Positions 1 to 7,475 of a stretch of 20,499 bases of DNA are shown here, in pieces. The stretch comes from Gemmataceae bacterium (GTDB taxonomy: Bacteria > Planctomycetota > Planctomycetia > Gemmatales > Gemmataceae). The DNA is taken from contig JAFMJU010000010.1 in NCBI GenBank assembly GCA_017853285.1, positions 1 through 20,499 on the forward strand, given 5' to 3'. A program made the position numbers and the translations under genes. The notes below the pieces were generated by a model. It had not been told where the DNA came from and made no database searches. It worked only from the letters and a program-made list of their open reading frames with translations. The stretch's first letter is position 1, and the number at the start of each line of letters is the position of its first letter.

Positions 1-1
1 G

Positions 2-52
2 CAGGCCCTGAAGGTGCCGGTCACGATCATTTTTCAAGTTCGCAGAGTCTAG
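2..52 (+). CDS. possible 3' end of an upstream gene
   Basis: The second reading frame is open from the window edge to a TAG stop at 50-52 and would give a 16-residue C-terminus rich in hydrophobic and basic residues, ending in QVRRV. It lies on the same strand as ygiQ and is followed by a hairpin at 108-141 that could end its transcript. Frame 1 is also open (to a TAG at 94-96), and a minus-strand ATG at 30 could instead begin a divergent gene, so the assignment is weak. No family can be named from so short a piece. Confidence 0.3.
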   Translation, partial: QALKVPVTIIFQVRRV

Positions 53-107
53 CACGGGGTCACGGCACCGGAGCAAGAGCGAATGGGGCCGGATAGTCCG
101 GGAAAAA

Positions 108-141
108 GGCCTCGTTCCGGCTGGCCAAAGGGCCGGAGGCC
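108..141 (+). terminator. GC-rich hairpin, possible terminator
   Basis: GGCCTC at 108-113 can pair with GAGGCC at 136-141, enclosing a second GC-rich pairing (TTCCGG / CCGG region). It is preceded by five A (103-107) and followed by CCGG and four T (147-150 region). The hairpin could end transcription of a gene to the left before the ygiQ promoter region. The T-run is short and not adjacent to the stem, so this is only a candidate. Confidence 0.4.
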
Positions 142-142
142 C

Positions 143-170
143 CGGTTTTCGCAAATCCATGCTCTACAAT
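143..170 (+). promoter_or_regulatory. candidate promoter for ygiQ cluster
   Basis: TACAAT at 165-170 matches five of six bases of the sigma-70 -10 consensus. The -35 position (CGGTTT near 143-148, 16-base spacing) is poor. A start site would fall near 177, shortly before the ygiQ start codons at 188, 224 and 233. It is the only good -10 seen just ahead of the three-gene plus-strand cluster. Inference only. Confidence 0.3.
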
Positions 171-223
171 GAATTAATGTTTGATGCTTGTTCAGTGGCG
201 CCCCAGGGTGCCGGCCCGGTTGG

Positions 224-2368
224 ATGGCGGATATGCCCGAGGTAGCGGAAAAACTCAGCCTCCCCATGTGGTTGGAGCAGCATGCGGCTCCCCATGCGCC
301 CGCGTCGCGCGAGGAAATGCTTGCGCGTGGTTGGGATGCGGTGGATGTGGTTTTTGTCACCGGCGACGCTTACATAGACCATCCCAGTTTCGCCATGGCG
401 ATCTTGCACCGTGTCCTTGAGCGGGCTGGATACAGGGTCGCCATTCTGAGCCAACCGGATTGGCGCACTTGCGAGCCATGGAGGCAGTTCGGCCGTCCAA
501 GACTGTTCTTTGCCGTCAGCGCCGGCAACATGGACTCGATGATCAACCATTACACGGCCAACAAAAAGGTCCGCAATGACGATGCCTACTCCCCGGGAGG
601 GCGGATTGGATTGCGGCCTGATCGGGCCACACTTCCTTATTGCCATCGGGCCCGCGAGGCGTTCCCGGGTGTGCCAGTCATTGCGGGGGGGGTGGAAGCC
701 TCGCTGCGCCGCCTGGCCCATTACGATTACTGGTCCGATACGGTCCGCAAATCGATCCTGCTGGATTGCAAGGCGGACTTGGTGGTTTTCGGGATGGGCG
801 AGGCGAACATAGTTGAGATCGCGAGAAGGTTGGCCGCGGGCGCTTCCACGCGGGATTTGAGGGACTTGCGCGGCGTGGCCTACGCGCTGGGCGCGTCGGA
901 AACTCCCCCCGAATCAGACTGGTCCAGGTTGGCACAGGGCCAGCAACAGGCGGAAAGCGGTTCAGCCCAGCCATTTCAATTGGAAAAGCTGCCCAACTTC
1001 GAGGCGGTCGCGGCCGATAAGGCGGCATTTGTCGAAGCCACCCGGATCATCCACCACAACACCAATCCCTTCAATGCCAAGGCATTGGTCCAGTACCACG
1101 GCAATCAGGCGGTCATCTGCAATCCACCCGGTTTGCCGCTTTCACAATTGGAGATGGACCGGATCTTCGGTCTGCCCTATAATCGGCGGCCCCATCCGTC
1201 CTACACCGAGCCGATCCCCGCCCATGAGATGATCCAGGATTCGATCACCATCATGCGGGGTTGCTTTGGCGGTTGCACCTTTTGTTCGATCACGGCCCAT
1301 CAGGGGAGAATAATCCAATCGCGCAGTGAGGAATCCGTCCTTCAGGAGATGCGGAAGCTGGCCAAGGATCCCGAATTCCGGGGTGTTGTCAGCGATGTGG
1401 GGGGGCCCACCGCCAACATGTATCAAATGCGGTGCACCCGGCCCGAGGTGGAGGCCAAATGCAGGCGGCTCTCGTGTGTGCATCCCGGAATCTGCAAATT
1501 GCTGGGGACCGACCACGGCCCCCTGGTTCAATTGCTTCGCAAGGCCAGAAGCGAGCCCGGAATCAGGAAAATCCTTGTCGCGAGTGGCATCCGGATGGAC
1601 CTGGCCCAACTGGATCCAAACTACATGCGCGAGATGGCCACCCACCATGTGGGAGGCACCCTGAAAGTGGCCCCCGAGGCGGTGGACCCGCGGGTGCTCG
1701 ACCTGATGAAGAAGCCGCGGAATGTGAATTTCGAAGGCTTTGCCAAGGCATTCAAGACAGCCTCGATCGAGGCAGGGAAGCCAAAGCAATACCTCGTCCC
1801 GTATTACATAGCCAGCCATCCTGGCAGTGATCTGCAGGCCATGATCGAGTTGGCGGTTTTCCTCAAAAGGAATGGTTACCGTCCCGACCAGGTGCAGGAT
1901 TTCATTCCGGCACCTTTTGATATCGCAACCTGCATGTACCATACCGGCATTGACCCGATGACCGGGCAGGAGGTCCATGTGGTCAAGGCGTTGAAGGATC
2001 GCAAAAAGCAGCGGGCCCTGCTGCAATTTTTCAAACCTGAAAACTGGTTCGAGGTCAGGGCGGCATTGCTCGAGGCCGGCAGGGCTGATCTCATCGGCAA
2101 GGGATGCGACGCCCTTATTCCAGGCGAACCGCCCAGGGAGGCCTTGGCCGCAAGACGCGACCGCGCCCAAAAGGCGGTTTCAGATGATCATTATCATGCG
2201 GTTGGCAAAAAGGGGCCCGGTACGAAGGAACCTCTGGGGAAGAGTTTCCAGGGAAGCAATAAACCAAAATCCAAGGGATATCGGCCCAACCGGGCGACAG
2301 CCGGAAGGCGTCCAAAGCCCGGAAGGCCCGGTCCAAAAACCAACGCTCCAGACGGGGGCAAGTCTTGA
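224..2368 (+). CDS. ygiQ: YgiQ family (UPF0313) radical SAM protein
   Basis: A 714-residue radical SAM protein. The N-terminal part matches the YgiQ N-terminal domain, with the typical LARGWDAVDVVFVTGDAYID stretch. The radical SAM core carries CFGGCTFC, the CxxxCxxC motif, with Cys347, 351 and 354 binding the 4Fe-4S cluster. The C-terminal part has the DUF3362-like region (QVQDFIPAPFDIATCMYHTG), then about 70 basic, low-complexity residues. The family's substrate is unknown; by fold it should cleave S-adenosylmethionine and run radical chemistry. The start is uncertain: TTG at 188 gives 12 more residues, ATG at 233 three fewer. No strong ribosome site decides it. The stop overlaps the next gene's start by 4 bases, implying translational coupling to the pseudouridine synthase. 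The basic tail could bind RNA, but that is inference. Confidence 0.93.
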   Translation: MADMPEVAEKLSLPMWLEQHAAPHAPASREEMLARGWDAVDVVFVTGDAYIDHPSFAMAILHRVLERAGYRVAILSQPDWRTCEPWRQFGRPRLFFAVSAGNMDSMINHYTANKKVRNDDAYSPGGRIGLRPDRATLPYCHRAREAFPGVPVIAGGVEASLRRLAHYDYWSDTVRKSILLDCKADLVVFGMGEANIVEIARRLAAGASTRDLRDLRGVAYALGASETPPESDWSRLAQGQQQAESGSAQPFQLEKLPNFEAVAADKAAFVEATRIIHHNTNPFNAKALVQYHGNQAVICNPPGLPLSQLEMDRIFGLPYNRRPHPSYTEPIPAHEMIQDSITIMRGCFGGCTFCSITAHQGRIIQSRSEESVLQEMRKLAKDPEFRGVVSDVGGPTANMYQMRCTRPEVEAKCRRLSCVHPGICKLLGTDHGPLVQLLRKARSEPGIRKILVASGIRMDLAQLDPNYMREMATHHVGGTLKVAPEAVDPRVLDLMKKPRNVNFEGFAKAFKTASIEAGKPKQYLVPYYIASHPGSDLQAMIELAVFLKRNGYRPDQVQDFIPAPFDIATCMYHTGIDPMTGQEVHVVKALKDRKKQRALLQFFKPENWFEVRAALLEAGRADLIGKGCDALIPGEPPREALAARRDRAQKAVSDDHYHAVGKKGPGTKEPLGKSFQGSNKPKSKGYRPNRATAGRRPKPGRPGPKTNAPDGGKS

Positions 2369-3462
2369 GCCCAACCCAGGATTTTTCATGCCAGGAGGCC
2401 GATGAGGGAAAAACCCTGGCCGCCTGCCTGAAACGGTGGCTTCCCGGCAAATCCTGGGCGGAAGTGCGCCAATTGGTCGCCTCCCGCCGGGTGCGATTGG
2501 GCAGGGAACCGGCCATTGACCTGTGCATGGATCCGGCCAGGCGGGTTCACGCGGGGGAAAAAGTGGTCCTGAGCGTTGAATCCGCCGCTCCCCCGCCTCG
2601 GGCCGGAGGTATCCGCGTCAGGCATTCTGATAGCCAGGTGGTGGTAGTGGAGAAACCCTCCGGAATTTCAACCGTCAGGCATCCGGCCGAACGCCAATGG
2701 CGGGAGAGTCGCCGGGTATTGGTGCCTTGCCTGGATGAATTGGTCCAGGATCAGTTGCGGCAGGAAGCTCCCTTCAACAAACAGACCAAAGGCAAGGGCG
2801 CCCATGGCGGGGGAGGGCGATTGCGGGTGGTGCACCGGATCGACAAGGAAACCTCGGGTCTGGTTGTTTTTGCGCGCACAGTTGAGGCGGAACGAGCCCT
2901 CGGCGCCCAATTTCGGGCACATACAGTCCACCGCCGGTATTTGGCCGTCGTTTTGGGGCAGCCCAAAGAAGGAACCATTCAGAGCGTGCTGATCCGTGAC
3001 AGGGGCGACGGCCGCAGGGGCAGTGGGCCGGTGTCCTCCGTGGGTAAACACGCCACAACCCATCTGGAATTGGTGGAAACCTTGGTGCCCCCGGGCTGGG
3101 CCAAAGGGGCCAAAGCGCCATTCACCCTGGTCTCGTGCCGGCTTGAGACAGGACGGACCCACCAGATTCGCATCCACATGGCGGAGTTGGGCCATCCTGT
3201 GGCAGGTGACCCGGTTTACATGCAACCTTTTGGAGCCCCGCCGTTTAGGGATGGCAGCGGGGCGCCTCGCCTGGCCTTGCACGCGGCGGAGCTGGGTTTT
3301 GTCCACCCCTCCACCGGAGAGGAATTGCGTTGGGAAATGGCGCCCCCTCCCGACATGCTGCGATTGATCGAGGATCTCCGGGCCGGTAGGTGCGGCCCGG
3401 GCAGGGCCGGTGCCGAAAAAATGGGCCAAAACGCCGACGATTGGGATGATGAAGAGACATGA
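2365..3462 (+). CDS. RluA-family pseudouridine synthase with S4 domain
   Basis: A 365-residue protein that should isomerise uridine to pseudouridine in rRNA or tRNA in the cytoplasm. An S4 RNA-binding domain lies at about residues 12-68, followed by the RluA catalytic domain. The active-site motif is HRIDKETSG with catalytic Asp160 (Ile replaces the commoner Leu in HRLD). The later signature RTHQIRIHMAELGHPVAGDP is intact. Between the start of the catalytic domain and the HRID motif is a longer than usual segment (about residues 110-150) rich in Lys, Gly and Arg. The target base cannot be told from sequence, so no rluC/rluD symbol is given. The start is TTG at 2365, overlapping the ygiQ stop as TTGA; the stop overlaps the next gene as ATGA. 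The tail ends in an acidic stretch, DDWDDEET. Confidence 0.93.
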   Translation: MSPTQDFSCQEADEGKTLAACLKRWLPGKSWAEVRQLVASRRVRLGREPAIDLCMDPARRVHAGEKVVLSVESAAPPPRAGGIRVRHSDSQVVVVEKPSGISTVRHPAERQWRESRRVLVPCLDELVQDQLRQEAPFNKQTKGKGAHGGGGRLRVVHRIDKETSGLVVFARTVEAERALGAQFRAHTVHRRYLAVVLGQPKEGTIQSVLIRDRGDGRRGSGPVSSVGKHATTHLELVETLVPPGWAKGAKAPFTLVSCRLETGRTHQIRIHMAELGHPVAGDPVYMQPFGAPPFRDGSGAPRLALHAAELGFVHPSTGEELRWEMAPPPDMLRLIEDLRAGRCGPGRAGAEKMGQNADDWDDEET

Positions 3463-3722
3463 AAATCCAATGGCGTGTGACCGACCCTGAAACCGGGGAG
3501 GAACTCTGGATCTGCGCGGAACGATTCGCAAGGATTTGGAGCTTCAAGACCAAAACCCACCGAAGGCATGACTGGACCAAAATGACAGGAAAGCCCACCA
3601 GGGCCATGTGGGATCACCTGCTCGACGCCCTGAAGCGCAAATACACGCGCCGTGACGAGGCGGAACTGGTGGATATCGCGGATGTGGAGAAGATTCTCAA
3701 AGCGCTACCCGACAGCGAATGA
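3459..3722 (+). CDS. conserved-looking small hypothetical protein, 87 aa
   Basis: An 87-residue protein with no domain I recognise. It is soluble-looking, with no signal peptide or membrane segment, and rich in Trp, Lys, Arg and Asp. It starts with MKIQWRVTDPETGEELWICA, which reads as two short beta strands, followed by a basic helical middle (WDHLLDALKRKYTRRDE) and an acidic C-terminal helix. The ATG at 3459 overlaps the stop of the pseudouridine synthase gene by 4 bases, so it is almost certainly translated with it. The context suggests a role tied to RNA modification or to the YgiQ radical enzyme, but this is association only. A hairpin begins within its last codons. Confidence 0.75.
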   Translation: MKIQWRVTDPETGEELWICAERFARIWSFKTKTHRRHDWTKMTGKPTRAMWDHLLDALKRKYTRRDEAELVDIADVEKILKALPDSE

Positions 3723-3735
3723 GGTCGCTGCCGGG
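3708..3735. terminator. hairpin across stop codon between convergent genes
   Basis: CCCG-A-CAGCGA (3708-3718) pairs with TCGCTG-C-CGGG (3725-3735): six plus four base pairs with one A-C mismatch. The six-base loop holds most of the stop codon (3720-3722) of the 87-aa gene. It sits 32 bases from the stop of the converging minus-strand gene, so it could serve both. No T-tract follows on either strand, so intrinsic termination is not certain. Confidence 0.5.
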
Positions 3736-3766
3736 CAGTGTGGACTTGCCAGATTCATTGCCGTGG

Positions 3767-5098
3767 TTAGCCGGGGGGGATCTCGGTGGATTTGTCGCCC
3801 TTGATCATTTCATAGCCTTTGTCACGCAATTTCTGGATGGCCTCGGTTTCCTGGAACTGGGGTTCTTGTTTCTTTTCCAGTGCGGTGAGCGCTCCCCGCG
3901 CCTTGGTGACCAATCCCTTGATCTCAGGGGATGGAGGCTTGTCTTCCCAGGCGATCAGGGCTGTGTTGAGCCGGGCTGCATGGAACACAAACGGGAATGA
4001 GGCGTAAATCCCCTGTTTCTGGGTGTAGGTGGCGATGAATTCCTGAATGGTCTTTCCTACCAGCGAGGCGGCCAGGTCAGTGTTGTAGCCAGCCTCGATG
4101 CGCATGGAAGCCAAGCCGATTGCTGCATCCACCAGTTCGTCCAACCGATAGTTGGATTTGGTTGGATCCAGTGCCAATATCCGGCCCAAAACCGCGGACG
4201 GCACCACCGAGCCCACTTTTGGCCTGCCCGAAGCGGCCAAAACCCTAATGGCCTCGCGGCGGATCATCCGGAAACCTTCCTGCTCCTCGGCCGGGGCTCC
4301 GTTGGTCCATTGGGGCGGTTTTTCAGCAAGGTCACCTGCCAACGCGAGGAGCTTTTCCTCTTGGGCGGCGTCAGGGGGTACCGTCAGCGCCTTTTTTTCC
4401 CTGTCGGTCCTGAGGGCGAAAGTCGCGTTGTAACCTGCCAAAGCCTCCTTGGCGCCTCGGAGAGCGTACAGAAGCACACCGTCATCTCGGGGGGAGCCTT
4501 TGGAAGCGTTCTCGATTAGTTTGGTGCATGCCGCAATCTGACGGTTGTAAACCTCAACCTGATCCTTCAGGTCGAGAACAGCTTTTCCGTCGCGTTTGGT
4601 GCTTCCCACCGCTAAGCCGATACCCGGCAGAACGCGGGCGATGTTCAAACGCACATACTGATCCTTGGACTCAGCCAGAACCGCCTCGGCCTGTTCCAGC
4701 ATGGTCCGGTGATAGGTTTTCAAAAGCGAGGGGCCATGGGGTGCATCGAAAGCCCGCACCATGGTTTGGCCAATATCTTTTTGCACGTTATCAGGCAAAT
4801 CTAAAAGAAGCTTGCTGTTGATGTCTGATGTGGTAGTGAGCCGGTCGTGGAAAGTTTGCCCTTTGGTGATGAAACGACAGTAATTCGCCAGTTGGTCCAA
4901 ATCTTCTTTTTTGGTTGGGTCAAAAGGGGTGTTTCCGCTCATCCAGCGGTTCACGGCACCCCGTCCCGATTGGTATTTGGAATACAGGTCCTTCAATTCG
5001 GGACTGGTTTGTTGGGCCAAAACCAAACTACCCAAACCGCCAAGCAACGCACCAATAGCTACCAACCGGCTGGCGATCCTTCCAAAATTGAATCCCAT
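3767..5098 (-). CDS. secreted protein of unknown function, 443 aa
   Basis: I do not recognise a family. The N-terminus is a clear Sec signal peptide: basic start, hydrophobic run (LVAIGALLGGLGSLVLA), likely cleavage after VLA near residue 28. The mature part is mostly helical, with many Ala, Leu and Lys and repeated segments resembling alpha-helical or HEAT/TPR-type packing (for example around VRLNIARVLPGIGLAVG and EAIRVLAASGRPKVGS). No catalytic motif is seen. There are two possible starts. ATG at 5104 sits directly against GAAGGA (5110-5105). ATG at 5098 has that sequence 6 bases upstream, so 5098 is chosen (the longer form adds two residues). It follows the TPR gene on the same strand but across a terminator, so it probably has its own promoter. 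It converges with the ygiQ cluster. Confidence 0.8.
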   Translation of the reverse strand: MGFNFGRIASRLVAIGALLGGLGSLVLAQQTSPELKDLYSKYQSGRGAVNRWMSGNTPFDPTKKEDLDQLANYCRFITKGQTFHDRLTTTSDINSKLLLDLPDNVQKDIGQTMVRAFDAPHGPSLLKTYHRTMLEQAEAVLAESKDQYVRLNIARVLPGIGLAVGSTKRDGKAVLDLKDQVEVYNRQIAACTKLIENASKGSPRDDGVLLYALRGAKEALAGYNATFALRTDREKKALTVPPDAAQEEKLLALAGDLAEKPPQWTNGAPAEEQEGFRMIRREAIRVLAASGRPKVGSVVPSAVLGRILALDPTKSNYRLDELVDAAIGLASMRIEAGYNTDLAASLVGKTIQEFIATYTQKQGIYASFPFVFHAARLNTALIAWEDKPPSPEIKGLVTKARGALTALEKKQEPQFQETEAIQKLRDKGYEMIKGDKSTEIPPG

Positions 5099-5104
5099 GG
5101 TCAT

Positions 5105-5110
5105 TCCTTC
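5105..5110 (-). promoter_or_regulatory. ribosome binding site deciding the 5098 start
   Basis: GAAGGA read on the minus strand lies 6 bases before ATG at 5098 and 0 bases before ATG at 5104. Normal Shine-Dalgarno spacing favours 5098. Confidence 0.6.
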
Positions 5111-5225
5111 GGCCCTTGGCCCTGGGCTGACAAAATGCGGGATGCTCCTAAGCAGGTGCTCCCCTTGGACTTCAGTCTACCATTTACATCATCATCGTGT
5201 ACCAAACCCAAAAGGATTTGGGACT

Positions 5226-5248
5226 AAAAAAACACCGGTTGCCCGGTG
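5226..5248 (-). terminator. intrinsic terminator of the TPR gene
   Basis: Read on the minus strand: stem CACCGG, loop GCAA, stem CCGGTG, then seven T (5232-5226). The six-base GC-rich stem, GNRA-type tetraloop and immediate T-run are the classic rho-independent form. It lies 33 bases after the stop of the TPR gene at 5282. It is the only fully canonical terminator I found in the window. Confidence 0.85.
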
Positions 5249-5281
5249 GTGGTGTTTTTGGTGTGACCTTGTTCGAGGATA

Positions 5282-6151
5282 TCACCTGCCCGATAGCAAA
5301 CGGTCCAGTTTGGAAGCCCCCCTCGAAACGGCGAACTCCCGCTCTTCCCGGGGGTGCAAATCCCCTGGAATATGGTTTTTGGCTAGGATCTTGAGCCAAT
5401 GGTCAGCCTGCCCCGCCTGCCCCAATTCCTTCCAGGCCCGGCTTAGATACCAGGCGGACTTGGAATTTCCCGGGGCCACTTTTTCGGATTCTGTCAGTTC
5501 CTGGACTGCCTTCAGGAATATTTCCTGGCGGTCGGGAATCTCCCCGTTTGCCTCCGGTGGTTGGCTGGAAACTGGCTGGATGCGGTTTGCCTGGGGAAGG
5601 CTCTGCGCCAGATAATAGAGCCCTATGCCACGGTGCAAATGGTAATTGCCCGGGTGGCTTTCCTCCTCCGCCAATTCCATCAGGCGTCCGTGGCCGTGGA
5701 CCAGGAGCCTGAGGGCCTCGCTTTCTTCCGGGGGAGAGTGTTCCAATGCCAGGGCGCTGTGGGCGCCATGGACCATGCGTTCCAGTTCGTGCTTGGCCAG
5801 GGCGCGATGTCCCAGGCGGGAAAGGAGGTCCGCCAATTGTTGGCGAACCTGCCAATGCCCGGGTTCCAGCTCCAGGTAGCGGCGCAGGTGCTCGCAGGCC
5901 TTCGGCTGGTTGTCCGCCTGGAGGTACGCGGCGGCAAGGCTTAATTGAACCCTGGGCAGGTCAGGGGCCATCAACTGGCTTTCCTGATACAAGCGCAGGG
6001 CGGTGGGGATTTCTCCCCGTTTCATGGCCTCCTGGCCCTCCTGCCACAACACCATGGCGTTGCGCGTAGGGGGAGCGTTGGTCCGTTCGGTTTGGCCGAG
6101 GACCAGAAGGCCGGGCAGCACCAGGCTGCACAACGGCATCACACTTATCAC
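5282..6151 (-). CDS. exported TPR-repeat protein, 289 aa
   Basis: A short hydrophobic N-terminus (PLCSLVLPGLLVLGQ) looks like a signal peptide with little positive charge, or a membrane anchor. It is followed by tetratricopeptide repeats: about residues 32-65 (WQEGQEAMKRGEIPTALRLY), 66-99 (AAYLQADNQPKACEHLRRYL), 100-127, and another near 230-261 (SAWYLSRAWKELGQAGQADH). TPRs mediate protein-protein contacts, here probably outside the cytoplasm; the partner is unknown. The start is chosen as GTG at 6151 because GAGAGG (6163-6158) lies 6 bases upstream. TTG at 6154 and ATG at 6139 remain possible, and an in-frame stop is just upstream. It lies 108 bases after the sigma-factor gene with no clear terminator between, so read-through from that gene is possible. 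It ends before a canonical terminator. Confidence 0.82.
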   Translation of the reverse strand: MISVMPLCSLVLPGLLVLGQTERTNAPPTRNAMVLWQEGQEAMKRGEIPTALRLYQESQLMAPDLPRVQLSLAAAYLQADNQPKACEHLRRYLELEPGHWQVRQQLADLLSRLGHRALAKHELERMVHGAHSALALEHSPPEESEALRLLVHGHGRLMELAEEESHPGNYHLHRGIGLYYLAQSLPQANRIQPVSSQPPEANGEIPDRQEIFLKAVQELTESEKVAPGNSKSAWYLSRAWKELGQAGQADHWLKILAKNHIPGDLHPREEREFAVSRGASKLDRLLSGR

Positions 6152-6259
6152 CAATCACCTCTCGTGCGGGAGAAGAGTGAACGGTTCCAAGGGATGTATC
6201 GTGTTTGCGGGCTGTCGGGGTTCAGGGGATCTTTGGGAAGTGTGAAAATCCGGCCCGGG

Positions 6260-7093
6260 TCATTCAACCTCAAGGCTGACGCGCAATTTGCCGAGAGCCT
6301 CGCTCTCGATTTGCCTGACACGTTCCCTGGTCAGGCCGAGTTGCTCGCCGATTTCCTTGAGGGTCCGGGGTTGGTCATCATCCACCCCGAACCGAAGGCG
6401 GAGAACGGTCGCTTCCCGCTTGTCCATATGCTCCAGAAGCCGCATCACCTGCTTGAGGTTGTCGGCCTCCACCATTTCGATGTCGGGTGCCTTGGTCTGG
6501 GAGTCCATCACGATCTCGTCGAGAGACCAACCGGAATCTCCCTGGTCTGTTTGGGGAACCGTCCCGTGGACCCGGATGGCTTTCTTGATGATGGCCAGCT
6601 TCTTCTTGGACAATTCCAGGGTGCGACCGATCTCCTCGGGGGTGGGTGTCCGGCCCAGTTCTTCCTGGAGCTTGGCGGAGGCCCGGCGCCATTTGGCCAG
6701 CAATTCCACCATGTAGGCCGGAATGCGGATGGTCTTGGCGGTGTTCACTAGGGCCCTTTTGATGGACTGCTTGATCCAGTAACTGGCGTAGGTGCTGAAG
6801 CGGGTGTTCATGGTGGGGTCGAACCCCTCCACCGCGCGCAGCAGACCCAGGTTACCCTCTTCGATTAGGTCTTGGAGCGCCAGCCCCTTGCCCACATAGC
6901 TGCGGGCGATGTTCACCACCAGGCGCAGGTTGGCGCGAACCATGCGGTCGCGCGCCTCCGCGTCACCAACCTCGATGCGGTAGGCTAATTCCTTTTCCTG
7001 GTCCGCGGTGAGAAGCGCGGTCTCGTTGATCTCGCGGAGATAAGTCTCAAGTGGACTTTGCACCGCTTCGGTCGATCGGCGGGGTCGCGTCAT
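6260..7093 (-). CDS. RpoD/SigA-like sigma-70 family factor, 277 aa
   Basis: A group 1/2 sigma-70 factor that directs RNA polymerase to promoters. Region 1.2 lies at residues 12-42 (SPLETYLREINETALLTADQ) and region 2 at 48-118 (NLRLVVNIARSYVGKGL and the -10-reading YASYWIKQSIKRAL). Region 3 is at about 120-205, and region 4 at 218-271 with the -35-reading helix-turn-helix TLKEIGEQLGLTRERVRQIE. Region 1.1 is absent, giving a short factor. It may be the primary factor or a close paralogue; one window cannot decide, so no symbol is given. The start is ATG at 7093; the frame runs open to 7201, but that extension has no sigma-like sequence. No strong ribosome site precedes it. A roughly 380-base non-coding region with two large hairpins lies upstream, unusual enough to suggest leader regulation. 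Confidence 0.95.
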   Translation of the reverse strand: MTRPRRSTEAVQSPLETYLREINETALLTADQEKELAYRIEVGDAEARDRMVRANLRLVVNIARSYVGKGLALQDLIEEGNLGLLRAVEGFDPTMNTRFSTYASYWIKQSIKRALVNTAKTIRIPAYMVELLAKWRRASAKLQEELGRTPTPEEIGRTLELSKKKLAIIKKAIRVHGTVPQTDQGDSGWSLDEIVMDSQTKAPDIEMVEADNLKQVMRLLEHMDKREATVLRLRFGVDDDQPRTLKEIGEQLGLTRERVRQIESEALGKLRVSLEVE

Positions 7094-7337
7094 TGTTGGT
7101 ATCCGGCTTGTGGCACAGGATCCCAGAGGGTCGCACAGTTGCCGGTCTGTCCGGCCTTGGCGCGGTTCATCACCGCTCCAAGCGGCCCCCTTGATCCACA
7201 CCTGTCTATCGTCGGGCGTGGGCCCTGTTAGACACGGGTGGCAAGTCTGCCGGCCGGATTCGAGCCAGCCCGAGCTTGCAGTCCACGCAGGACAAGCATG
7301 TCTTGCACGAGTGGCATGACCGCCAAGGGCGGAATAA

Positions 7338-7397
7338 CTGGTTCAGGCGATCCGGACCGGCTGGAGCGAACCAGAAATCAGTCCAAAATCGCCTGAA
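7338..7397 (-). repeat. large inverted repeat with alternative pairings
   Basis: ATCGCCTGAA (7388-7397) and TTCAGGCGAT (7342-7351) are a perfect 10-base inverted repeat. Between them GGAC/GTCC and CTGG/CCAG can extend the stem inward. A competing 7-base pairing, CTGGTTC (7338-7344) with GAACCAG (7368-7374), uses three bases of the same arm. It lies ahead of the sigma-factor start and 15-odd bases beyond the hairpin after the S1 gene. It could be a second terminator or a switchable leader; there is no T-run. Confidence 0.6.
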
Positions 7398-7413
7398 TAA
7401 GTCAAATCCTACA

Positions 7414-7461
7414 CCAAACCCCCGCCAACCGGGACAAAAATCCCGACCGGAGGGGGTTTGG
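7414..7461 (-). terminator. hairpin after S1 gene, no U-tract
   Basis: CCAAACCCCC (7414-7423) and GGGGGTTTGG (7452-7461) form a perfect 10-base stem. A symmetric 6x6 internal loop leads to a second perfect stem CGGGA/TCCCG (7430-7434, 7441-7445) with a six-base loop. It starts 15 bases after the S1 stop codon. The sequence after it on the minus strand (TGTAGGATTTGAC) has no proper T-run, so it may terminate in another way or protect the transcript end. Confidence 0.65.
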
Positions 7462-7475
7462 AGGGCCGATTCGGA

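Larger units (their letters stand above)
7094..7475 (-). other. 382-base gene-free region between S1 and sigma genes
   Basis: No convincing gene is seen on either strand; the in-frame extension of the sigma ORF to 7201 is unlikely to be translated. On the minus strand it holds, in order, a 48-base hairpin (7461-7414), a possible -35-like TTGACT at 7408-7403 without a good -10, a second structured element (7397-7338) and about 240 bases of GC-rich sequence before the sigma start. A TCGAATCC string resembling a tRNA T-loop occurs near 7255-7265 but lacks the rest of a tRNA. Confidence 0.6.

Noticed and set aside
1142..2170. 342-residue minus-strand ORF opposite ygiQ.
   Set aside because: It overlaps the conserved radical SAM core on the other strand and has no recognisable domain.
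7288..7306. Imperfect palindrome CAAGCATGTCTTG as an operator upstream of the sigma gene.
   Set aside because: It is short, imperfect and single-copy in the region, so chance cannot be excluded.
7240..7320. Possible tRNA on the minus strand, from a T-loop-like TCGAATCC with a 5-base stem.
   Set aside because: No matching acceptor stem, anticodon arm or D arm could be laid out upstream at the right distances.
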